Shown here one piece after another: positions 33,661 through 39,570 of a stretch of 39,701 nucleotides of DNA. Below the pieces are notes generated by a model that was not told the DNA's origin, ran no database searches, and saw only the letters and a program-made list of their open reading frames with translations. The stretch lies in assembly GCA_016235045.1 (NCBI GenBank), contig JACRME010000032.1:1-39701 (forward strand), in the 5' to 3' direction. The DNA is from Nitrosomonadales bacterium. GTDB lineage: Bacteria; Pseudomonadota; Gammaproteobacteria; Burkholderiales; Gallionellaceae. How positions within the stretch are numbered: position 1 is the first letter of the stretch; every line of letters starts with the position of its first letter. Both the position numbers and the translations under genes were made by a program.

Positions 33661-33675
33661 AAACCGATTTTCGGA

Positions 33676-34233
33676 TTATTCCTCCGGCCCGAAACAGTTC
33701 AAATAGTCCGTGCAGTATTCGCACGACGGCGCGCGGCAAGTATTGATGCCTTCCTGTTCGCACAACTGCTTGTAGAGAAATTTCTTCCACTTCATATCGT
33801 GCACATTTTTTGCAGCGAGCGCGGGAAAGTTCTGCGTCATCAGTTTGCCGAGATGGGTGCGCGACCGCAGCCCGAGGTCCTGCCACAAGTGGTCGTTGGC
33901 CATGCAGGCGGCAGTGACGATTTCGGCCATCCATTGTTCCGACATGTTGCGGTGGGCGCGGTGTTCGAGCAGCAGGCCGAGCACGTCGTCGCGTTCCGGA
34001 GCGCGCGGGTCGGTGCTGTTGTCCGCAAGGCCGATTGCCAATCCGATGCCGGGAAAGTGGCACGTCAGCAACGCGGAAAAATCCTTTGCGGCCAGACCCA
34101 GGCCGGGCGGCAATGCGCCAGCGCCGTCGATCTGGCTGGCGATCATCTGCGCGAATAACTCGTCGTTGGGCTGCCCGACCGCATGCGCCATCAACTCCGC
34201 GTACCAGCCCGAGAGTCGAAGATTGCCGTTCAC
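33676..34233 (-). CDS. nifQ: NifQ, molybdenum donor for FeMo-cofactor
   Basis: NifQ carries a Mo-Fe-S cluster and gives molybdenum to NifEN/NifH during cofactor synthesis. The 185-aa product has the C-terminal cysteine motif C-x4-C-x2-C-x5-C (CRAPSCEYCTDYLNC), the cluster ligand set of the family. The likely start is GTG 34233, with AAAGGA six bases upstream. The open frame runs on to ATG 34311, but that part is encoded by a palindromic repeat (LPQAGERT type) and would add a 26-residue tail. The operon order is fdx-nifQ-draG. Confidence 0.93.
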   Translation of the reverse strand: MNGNLRLSGWYAELMAHAVGQPNDELFAQMIASQIDGAGALPPGLGLAAKDFSALLTCHFPGIGLAIGLADNSTDPRAPERDDVLGLLLEHRAHRNMSEQWMAEIVTAACMANDHLWQDLGLRSRTHLGKLMTQNFPALAAKNVHDMKWKKFLYKQLCEQEGINTCRAPSCEYCTDYLNCFGPEE

Positions 34234-34240
34234 GTTTGTC

Positions 34241-34278
34241 CTTTCTCCCGCTTGCGGGAGAGAGTTAGAGAGAGGGGT
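34241..34278. repeat. C-rich palindromic repeat unit upstream of nifQ
   Basis: CTTTCTCCCGC and GCGGGAGAGAG form a stem, followed by TTAGAGAGAGGGG. It is very close to one half of the element at 7502, and it carries the nifQ ribosome-binding site at its edge on the minus strand. Confidence 0.8.
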
Positions 34279-34320
34279 TTCTTGTTGTCCAGGCAAGCTG
34301 TCGGGCTGCATGATGGTTGC

Positions 34321-34680
34321 CTATTTGCTCGGATACTCGATCAGCAAGTCTTCGTCGCGCAGCACCATCTGGCAGGCCAGGCGCCATTCGGTGGTGACGA
34401 CATCGTTCACCTTCATCGCCTCGATCTGCGCCGCAGTGATCTTGCCGGAGCCGCTGAGCACGGTGATCTCGCGGTCGGTCAGCGGGCCGGCCATCGGCCC
34501 CTTGTTGGACAGGTTGGTGACCTTCACCAGGCAGGTCGAACATTCGCCGTCGCCGCAGCCGAAGTCGATGGGGATGTGGTTGTCCTTGGCCAGCGTCAGC
34601 ACCGTCATGGTGTGGCTGCCCGCGACGGCATAAACGGTCTTGTCCTTGTGCAGCGGGCTGGAAAAAGTGATGTTCGGCAT
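34321..34680 (-). CDS. 2Fe-2S ferredoxin, plant-type (first of two)
   Basis: This 119-aa electron carrier has the ligand set Cys42, Cys47 and Cys50 (CGDGECSTC) with Cys103 in RLACQ, the adrenodoxin/plant-type spacing. An unusual 25-residue insertion around residues 55-90 distinguishes it from its neighbour. GGAG precedes ATG 34680. A perfect hairpin repeat separates it from the next ferredoxin gene. In this operon it could donate electrons to nitrogenase or to cofactor synthesis. Confidence 0.92.
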   Translation of the reverse strand: MPNITFSSPLHKDKTVYAVAGSHTMTVLTLAKDNHIPIDFGCGDGECSTCLVKVTNLSNKGPMAGPLTDREITVLSGSGKITAAQIEAMKVNDVVTTEWRLACQMVLRDEDLLIEYPSK

Positions 34681-34720
34681 TTCAGTACTCCATGGTTAAT
34701 AAATAAATCGTTCAAATCTT

Positions 34721-34773
34721 TGGTAGGGTGCGCTTGCGCACCATTGCATCCGGTGCGCAAGCGCACCCTACCA
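34721..34773. repeat. Perfect 22-bp inverted repeat between the two ferredoxin genes
   Basis: Arms at 34721-34742 and 34752-34773 are exactly complementary, with a 9-base centre (ATTGCATCC). The arm core is GTAGGGTGCGCTTGCGCACC. It is unrelated to the ACAGAG and C-rich families; there is no T-run, so it is not a standard terminator. Confidence 0.93.
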
Positions 34774-34787
34774 ACTGCAAATTGCCG

Positions 34788-35072
34788 TTACGCCTTGACG
34801 ACGATATCGCCGCCCAATACTTGCGCCTGGCAGGCGAGACGGTGGTCGCGTCCGGCCATGTTCTCCTGCAGCACCTTGTCTTCCAGCACCGAGCGTTCGC
34901 TCATGTTCTCCATGCCGCTGACGATGCGTACCTGGCAGGTGCAGCATTCGCCTTCGCGGCAACCGTAGGTGATGCCCGCGCCGATCTTCTCGGAGATTTC
35001 GATCAGGCGCGTGCCCGCGGGGACGCTGAGGGTGATGCCGAGTTTTTCGAAGGTGACGTTGGCCTTAGGCAT
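34788..35072 (-). CDS. 2Fe-2S ferredoxin, plant-type (second of two)
   Basis: This 94-aa ferredoxin has ligands Cys38, Cys43, Cys46 (CREGECCTC) and Cys81 (RLACQ). The extra Cys44 is not a ligand in the family. It begins MPKANVTF at ATG 35072 behind AGAGGAATC. The start overlaps the end of nifO by eight bases. It is close to the FdxD-type ferredoxins of nif clusters and is probably an electron donor for nitrogenase. Confidence 0.92.
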   Translation of the reverse strand: MPKANVTFEKLGITLSVPAGTRLIEISEKIGAGITYGCREGECCTCQVRIVSGMENMSERSVLEDKVLQENMAGRDHRLACQAQVLGGDIVVKA

Positions 35073-35508
35073 GGCTTGATTCCTCTGGAGTTGGGCACGG
35101 CTTTGCGTGGTGTCCTTTGGGACAGGCCTCGATGTCGCCTTCCGGCTTGGCATCGTTGAGACCGATCCAGGCGCGCACGGCGTCGGCATCGAAGCCGACA
35201 CGCAGTTCGCCTTCAGCCTCCATCAGCGGGCGGCGGATCAACAAGGGTTCGGCGAGCATCAGGTCGAGTGCAGTCTGTGCGTCGTATGCAGCGGGATTCA
35301 CCTCGCCGGACTTCACGCGCGGTGCGGCCGGGTTGAACCATTGCGCGACGGGCAGATCGCCGAAGAACGGACGCAGCCGTTCCGCAGTCCATTTTTCGGT
35401 GAGCAGGTTCTTGGCCAATACGGTATGCCCCGACGCGGCCAGCCACACCTTCTGTTTGGTGTTGTTGCCGCAACCGGGCTTTTCATAGAAGACGACGGTG
35501 GACATCAT
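35065..35508 (-). CDS. nifO: NifO, ArsC-like nitrogenase-associated protein
   Basis: This 147-aa protein of the arsenate-reductase-like thioredoxin fold has the nif version of the site (PGCGNNTKQK near residue 15) instead of a true ArsC loop. The RRPLMEAEGELRVGFD segment lies near residues 92-107, typical of the family. NifO is thought to affect molybdenum allocation between nitrogenase and nitrate reductase. The start ATGATG overlaps the fdxN stop, so the two are coupled. The tail (CPKGHHAKPCP) is His/Cys-rich and may bind metal. Confidence 0.9.
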   Translation of the reverse strand: MMSTVVFYEKPGCGNNTKQKVWLAASGHTVLAKNLLTEKWTAERLRPFFGDLPVAQWFNPAAPRVKSGEVNPAAYDAQTALDLMLAEPLLIRRPLMEAEGELRVGFDADAVRAWIGLNDAKPEGDIEACPKGHHAKPCPTPEESSHA

Positions 35509-35753
35509 GCTGCCAGTTTCAAGATGCCGGTGAGCGAACCGGGCGGATTCATCGGCAGGCCCTCCTCGTTGAGGATCGCGCCTTCGATCGGGCAGATGCT
35601 CGCGCACTGCGAATCCTCGAAATCGCCGGAACATTCGTTGCACTTGTCCGGGTCGATCATGAAATGCGGCTTCGCCTCGTAGATCGCCTTGCTCGGGCAC
35701 AGCGGTTGGCAGGCCCAGCAGTTGGTGCAGAGTTCGATGATTTCGAGTGCCAT
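35505..35753 (-). CDS. fdxN: FdxN-type 2[4Fe-4S] ferredoxin
   Basis: This 82-aa ferredoxin has two cluster motifs: Cys9, Cys12, Cys15, Cys19 (CTNCWACQPLCP) and Cys38, Cys41, Cys50, Cys54, where eight residues separate the second and third ligands. That insert is usual for nif-linked ferredoxins of the Allochromatium type. They feed electrons to NifH or to NifB. AAAGGACATC precedes ATG 35753. The gene follows nifB after a 120-base gap with a palindromic repeat. Confidence 0.93.
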   Translation of the reverse strand: MALEIIELCTNCWACQPLCPSKAIYEAKPHFMIDPDKCNECSGDFEDSQCASICPIEGAILNEEGLPMNPPGSLTGILKLAA

Positions 35754-35785
35754 GATGATGTCCTTTTCCTGTAAACCCTAAATCA

Positions 35786-35858
35786 GCCACAGAGACCACA
35801 GAGTACACAGAGAGGTCAGAGGGTTGTTTTTCTCTGTGATCTCTGTGGTCTCTGTGGC
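35786..35858. repeat. ACAGAG-type palindromic repeat, copy 4 (nifB-fdxN gap)
   Basis: GCCACAGAGACCACAGAG on the left and CTCTGTGGTCTCTGTGGC on the right form an almost perfect stem around a GGTCAGAGGGTTG-like centre. This is the best-preserved copy and lies 15 bases from the nifB stop. Confidence 0.93.
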
Positions 35859-35873
35859 AAATTGTTTTTGCCG

Positions 35874-37379
35874 TTAAGCGACTTTTTGTTGCTCGTCCGC
35901 CTTTGCTTCCAGCTTGCCCGCCGCGCGCATCTCCTCGTACACCTTGAGGATGGCGTCCTCGATGGGCTCCATCGCGTGTTCGCCGTTGGGCTGGATACCG
36001 GCCGCTTCCAGCGGACCCCAGGGTTCGTAGCCGACCTTGCTGCACAGCACGGCCTCGCAACCAGCCAGCACTTTCAGCGTCTTGTCCAGCACGCTCTCGC
36101 CGTCGCCGCAACTGATGTCGCCTTCGCAATACGGCGTGGTCTTGCGGTGGCCGATGAAACGTACGCCTTCCGACGATGCTTCGTAGATCAGGAACTCGCC
36201 GGCATGGCCGAAGTGCTCGTTGATCACGCCACCGCCCTTGGTGGCGACTGCCATCAGTACCGGGCGCGTATTGGTTGCCTTCCTGATGCCCTGGATATTG
36301 ATCACCTGCACTTTCGATTCCCTGGCGAGGCGTTTGCTTTCCAGTTCTTCGTTGATGGCGGCATGCACCTCGGCGCGCATCTTCATCGCTTCGGGGTAAT
36401 TGATGTCCATCTTCTCGATCTTGTCCATGGTGAACTCGGCACCGCGATCTTCGCCCAGCAATCCAACCGCGTCGGCGCGGCACTGGCGGCAGTGGCGCAT
36501 CATGTTCATGTCGCCTTCGCAGGCATCCTGCAAGGCTTGCAGTTCCTCATGGGTCGGGCCGCGCTGGCCGGTGAGGCCGTAGTAAGTGCCGTGCTCCGCT
36601 TCGGAAATGAGCGGCATCACGTTGTGCAAGAACGCGCCCTTGGCCTTGACGATCTTCGACACTTCTTCCAGATGCTTGTCGTTCACGCCGGGGATCATCA
36701 CCGAATTCACTTTCACCAGGATGCCCTTGGCCACCAGCATCTCCAGTCCTTTCTGTTGTTGCGCGATGAGTATCTCGGCCGCTTCGCGTCCCTTGATGCG
36801 CTTGTTCTTCCAGAAGATCCACGGATAGATCTGCGCACCCACATCCGGGTCGACACAGTTGATCGTGATGGTCACATGGTCGATGTTGTATTGCGACAAT
36901 TGCTCCACCTGCTCGGGCAGCGACAAGCCGTTGGTCGACACGCACAGCTTGATGTCCGGGGCTTGCTCGGACAGCATGCGGAACGTCTCGAAGGTGCGCT
37001 CCGGGTTGGCCAAAGGATCGCCGGGACCGGCGATGCCCAGCACCGTCATTTGCGGAATGGTCGCCGCGACCGCCAATACTTTCTTCACCGCCTGCACCGG
37101 GTGGTGCAACTCGGACACCACGCCCGGACGCGATTCGTTGGCGCAATCGTATTTGCGATTGCAGTAGTTGCACTGGATGTTGCAGGCCGGCGCCACCGCC
37201 ACGTGCATACGCGCGAAATAGTGGTGCGCTTCTTCCGAATAACAGGGATGGTTGAACACCTTCTGGCGGATATGCTCCGGCAGGTGGCTCATCTGCTCAT
37301 CCTTCGATCCGCACGACCCGGCGGAACAGCCGCCCTTGGGGGCTTCGCTTGTTGTATTGTTGATTACGGGTAGTTGCAC
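35874..37379 (-). CDS. nifB: NifB, FeMo-cofactor core synthase (radical SAM plus NifX-like domain)
   Basis: NifB uses S-adenosylmethionine to fuse two 4Fe-4S clusters with an inserted carbide and a sulfur to make NifB-co. The 501-aa product has the radical-SAM triad Cys66, Cys70, Cys73 (CNIQCNYC). The N-terminal GGCSAGSCGS motif and the DMNMMRHCRQCRADAVGLLG segment are for the other clusters. A C-terminal NafY/NifX-like domain starts near residue 375 (VATKGGGVINEHFGHAGEF). I chose GTG 37379 because GGAGG lies nine bases upstream and a sigma-54 promoter ends near 37414; the longer frame to 37595 is excluded. Confidence 0.97.
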   Translation of the reverse strand: MQLPVINNTTSEAPKGGCSAGSCGSKDEQMSHLPEHIRQKVFNHPCYSEEAHHYFARMHVAVAPACNIQCNYCNRKYDCANESRPGVVSELHHPVQAVKKVLAVAATIPQMTVLGIAGPGDPLANPERTFETFRMLSEQAPDIKLCVSTNGLSLPEQVEQLSQYNIDHVTITINCVDPDVGAQIYPWIFWKNKRIKGREAAEILIAQQQKGLEMLVAKGILVKVNSVMIPGVNDKHLEEVSKIVKAKGAFLHNVMPLISEAEHGTYYGLTGQRGPTHEELQALQDACEGDMNMMRHCRQCRADAVGLLGEDRGAEFTMDKIEKMDINYPEAMKMRAEVHAAINEELESKRLARESKVQVINIQGIRKATNTRPVLMAVATKGGGVINEHFGHAGEFLIYEASSEGVRFIGHRKTTPYCEGDISCGDGESVLDKTLKVLAGCEAVLCSKVGYEPWGPLEAAGIQPNGEHAMEPIEDAILKVYEEMRAAGKLEAKADEQQKVA

Positions 37380-37413
37380 GATCTGTCCTCCGCTAAGGTC
37401 TGGCTGAGTATGA

Positions 37414-37428
37414 GCAAACAGCGTGCCC
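37414..37428 (-). promoter_or_regulatory. nifB: Sigma-54 promoter of nifB
   Basis: On the minus strand GGGCAC-N5-TTGC gives the GG and GC doublets 10 bases apart; only the first T of the consensus is changed. The transcript would begin near 37402, about 23 bases before the GTG, leaving room for the GGAGG. Confidence 0.82.
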
Positions 37429-37444
37429 GCCCGGCTGCGATTAT

Positions 37445-37457
37445 TAACAAGTTGTTT
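37445..37457 (-). promoter_or_regulatory. Weak candidate IHF site near nifB
   Basis: TAACAAGTTGTTT has one mismatch to YAANNNNTTGATW. It lies between the nifB promoter and the NifA sites, in the AT-richest part of the region. Confidence 0.35.
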
Positions 37458-37489
37458 TATATAGATATTGCGCAAATGGCGTGCGCCAC

Positions 37490-37505
37490 TGTTGGAAATG
37501 GCACA
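37490..37505. promoter_or_regulatory. NifA upstream activator site 1 of the divergent region
   Basis: A perfect TGT-N10-ACA. It lies about 62 bases from the nifB -24 element and about 100 from the opposite promoter. Confidence 0.82.
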
Positions 37506-37522
37506 TGACATGCGCCGGGGCT

Positions 37523-37538
37523 TGTGGCGAAGGCGACA
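37523..37538. promoter_or_regulatory. NifA upstream activator site 2 of the divergent region
   Basis: A second perfect TGT-N10-ACA, 33 bases from the first (about three helical turns), about 65 bases from the -24 of the plus-strand promoter. Confidence 0.82.
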
Positions 37539-37602
37539 AATTCGCGGGGCAGGGGGCTTCCCGGTGGCGGGTAGAGCAATAGCAGAGCCATTCAATCAAG
37601 GC

Positions 37603-37617
37603 TGGCACTGTAATTGC
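37603..37617 (+). promoter_or_regulatory. Sigma-54 promoter of the Fe-S oxidoreductase gene
   Basis: TGGCAC-N5-TTGC is a complete consensus match with correct spacing. The predicted transcript starts near 37628-37630, only one to three bases before ATG 37631. Confidence 0.92.
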
Positions 37618-37630
37618 CTCTTGATCCGGC

Positions 37631-39061
37631 ATGAAAAAACATCATCTCGATTGGTCCTCTTATGAGACTGCCGGACAAGGCGACGCCTATGCGGGCATCC
37701 CCGCCACGGGCGGCGATTTCGCCAAGGCTGTCTCTGTGTGTATTAGCGACAAACTTTGCCAGCGCAAACCCAAAGGCGTGATGTGCCCGAGCTTTCGCGC
37801 TACCGACGATGCGGCGCATTCGCCGGGCGGCAGAGTGAAAGTGCTCAAGGCGGCATTGAATGGCGAACTCGGCGACGAGCCGTTCGCCGGGGCGCAACTC
37901 GCCGCTGCCATGGAACTCTGCGTCGGCTGCAAAGGTTGCAAACGCGAATGCGCCAACCAGGTCGACATGGCCGCCATCAAGATCGAACATCAGGCGCAGA
38001 GAAACGAGCGATTGGGTGTGTCACGGCGCGACCGGCTGGTGGCGGCGATGCCGCGATGGTTGCAGCATCGCCGCGTCTTGCGCGGCCTGATCCGGTTGCG
38101 CAATGGCACGCCGTGGCTGGCGAAGCTGGGCGAGTTTCTGTTCGGCATTTCGGCGAAGCGGCAGTTGCCGGAACTGGCTATAGAACCCTTCAGCGCAACT
38201 AATCCCTTGGAACAACACTCACTCCTTCCCCCATGCAGGGGGAAGGTCGGGATGGGGGTAGACTCGTTGGGAGATAATATTTCTACCCCCACCCTGCATG
38301 GGGGAGGGAACTCTGATGTGATGCTCTTCGTCGACACCTTCGCCCTGCATTTCGAACCCGAGATCGCCGCCGCCGCGCATCAGGTACTGACCGCCGCAGG
38401 CTATAACGTCATCACCCTGCAAGCGCTCCCGCAGGACGAACCCGACCGCGCCCTGTGTTGCGGTCGCACCTATCTCTCGCTGGGGCAGGTCGAGGCAGCA
38501 CGGTACGAAGCGCGCCGATTGCATTCGGCATTGCGTCCGGCCTTGGCTGCGGGCATCCCGGTCGTCGGGCTGGAACCCTCGTGCATCCTTTCTCTGCGCG
38601 ACGACCATCTCAAACTCGGCCTGGGCGAAGAAGCGGTGGCGTTGTCAAAACAGGTCTACCTGCTCGAAGAATTCATCGCCCGCGAACACGACCGCAAACG
38701 CTTCACCCTCGAATTCAAAGCGCTGCCGCGCGGCAAGACACTGGTGCATGGGCATTGCCACCAGAAAGCCGTCGGCGCGATGAAGTCGCTGCGCAAAGTG
38801 CTGCGCCTGATCCCGGAATTCGAATTCGAATTCATCGAAGCCAGTTGCTGCGGCATGGCAGGTAGCTTCGGGCTGGAGGCCGAGCACGCCGACATCTCCA
38901 TGCAGATGGCCGAGATCGACCTGCTGCCCGCACTGCGCGCCGCACCCGATGCCACCATCCTCGCCAACGGATTCTCCTGCCGCCACCAGATACGCGAAGG
39001 CGTGGATCGCCAACCCGTGCATGTGGCGTTGCTGCTGCGCGATGCGCTGAACACCAATTAA
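37631..39061 (+). CDS. Fe-S oxidoreductase (GlpC/GlcF-like, CCG domains), divergent from nifB
   Basis: This 476-aa iron-sulfur protein belongs to the family that carries electrons beside FAD-linked dehydrogenases. The N-terminal cysteines Cys37, Cys43 and Cys52 (VMCPSFRAT) and the second cluster motif Cys97-x2-Cys100-x2-Cys103-x3-Cys107 (CVGCKGCKREC) are typical. Two CCG-type motifs follow: LCCGRTYLSLG near residue 276 and SCCGMAGSFG near 409. Residues of about 197-228 are encoded by a palindromic repeat, in frame. The gene has its own NifA/sigma-54 promoter, so it belongs to the nif regulon and probably feeds electrons to nitrogenase. A GTG at 37736 behind AAGG is an alternative start. Confidence 0.88.
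   Translation: MKKHHLDWSSYETAGQGDAYAGIPATGGDFAKAVSVCISDKLCQRKPKGVMCPSFRATDDAAHSPGGRVKVLKAALNGELGDEPFAGAQLAAAMELCVGCKGCKRECANQVDMAAIKIEHQAQRNERLGVSRRDRLVAAMPRWLQHRRVLRGLIRLRNGTPWLAKLGEFLFGISAKRQLPELAIEPFSATNPLEQHSLLPPCRGKVGMGVDSLGDNISTPTLHGGGNSDVMLFVDTFALHFEPEIAAAAHQVLTAAGYNVITLQALPQDEPDRALCCGRTYLSLGQVEAARYEARRLHSALRPALAAGIPVVGLEPSCILSLRDDHLKLGLGEEAVALSKQVYLLEEFIAREHDRKRFTLEFKALPRGKTLVHGHCHQKAVGAMKSLRKVLRLIPEFEFEFIEASCCGMAGSFGLEAEHADISMQMAEIDLLPALRAAPDATILANGFSCRHQIREGVDRQPVHVALLLRDALNTN
38219..38312. repeat. C-rich palindromic repeat inside the Fe-S oxidoreductase gene
   Basis: CTTCCCCCATGCAGGGGGAAG and TACCCCCACCCTGCATGGGGG are its two arms, with GGATGGGGGTAG and TTCTACCCCCACC as the outer signature shared with the elements at 11854 and 39064. 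It keeps the reading frame open and encodes LLPPCRGKVGMGVDSLG and similar residues. Confidence 0.85.
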
Positions 39062-39063
39062 TC

Positions 39064-39167
39064 CACTCCCTCCCCCTTGCAGGGGGATAACCAGCGACTT
39101 AGCTGGCGTTGTTTGCCAGCTTAGTCGAATGGCTAGTAGTTCCATCAGGGTTGGGGTGGGGGTAGAA
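39064..39167. repeat. C-rich palindromic repeat after the Fe-S oxidoreductase gene
   Basis: The left end CCTCCCCCTTGCAGGGG and the right end GGGTTGGGGTGGGGGTAGA match the family of 11854 and 38219. The centre holds a separate hairpin (GACTTAGCTGGC / GCCAGCTTAGTC, one mismatch). Confidence 0.8.
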
Positions 39168-39237
39168 ACGTCGCCATCCGCTTTTCTATCCCGGACATGC
39201 TTCAAATGGATCATCTGGATCAATAAAGGAGAAAGTT

Positions 39238-39570
39238 ATGCTGAACGCCGCCATGCTCGGACTGATGGAACGCATCGCACTCGACATCATGGTGTTGACC
39301 GACGAGATCGGCGAAGAAGATTTCTTCAACAGCCGCCTGACCAAGGTGCAGACCTTGCAATTGTTGGCGAGCCTGGCCCACACCGTCGTCAATCTTCCTG
39401 CCGATACGCGCGAACGCATGCACGAGATCGACTGGGCGGCATGGCTATTGCCTCCCGGCAATATATTGCTAGAATGCCATATATGGAAACGCAACTCGTC
39501 ATCAAGGACAGAGTACGCAAAGGCGATGCGCTCATCGAGCGGGTTGTCTGGGTGGTGCCCGCGCCTGTAA
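39238..39570 (+). CDS. HepT/DUF86-like protein, probably C-terminally truncated
   Basis: The frame begins at ATG 39238 with AAAGGAGAAAG upstream. The first 75 residues (IALDIMVLTDEIGEEDFFNSRLTK, then NLPADTRERMHEIDWAAW) recall the helical HepT/DUF86 toxin family, whose usual end (catalytic RxxxxHxY) is missing. After residue 80 the frame runs into a different gene (39483) in another phase, so its last 30 residues are probably not authentic. No MntA antitoxin gene is nearby. I read it as a remnant; the family call is tentative. Confidence 0.5.
   Translation: MLNAAMLGLMERIALDIMVLTDEIGEEDFFNSRLTKVQTLQLLASLAHTVVNLPADTRERMHEIDWAAWLLPPGNILLECHIWKRNSSSRTEYAKAMRSSSGLSGWCPRL
39448..39475 (+). promoter_or_regulatory. 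Candidate sigma-70 promoter of the TumE-like gene
   Basis: TTGCCT and TAGAAT are 16 bases apart and the predicted start is within a few bases of ATG 39483. It lies inside the preceding frame, which supports that frame being truncated there. Confidence 0.35.

Noticed and set aside
32656-34158. A 500-codon plus-strand frame opposite draG and nifQ
   Set aside because: DraG and NifQ motifs are clear on the minus strand and the plus-strand translation resembles no protein.
35862-37373. A 503-codon open frame on the plus strand opposite nifB
   Set aside because: It is the mirror of a GC-rich true gene; the minus strand encodes an unmistakable NifB with all its cysteine motifs.
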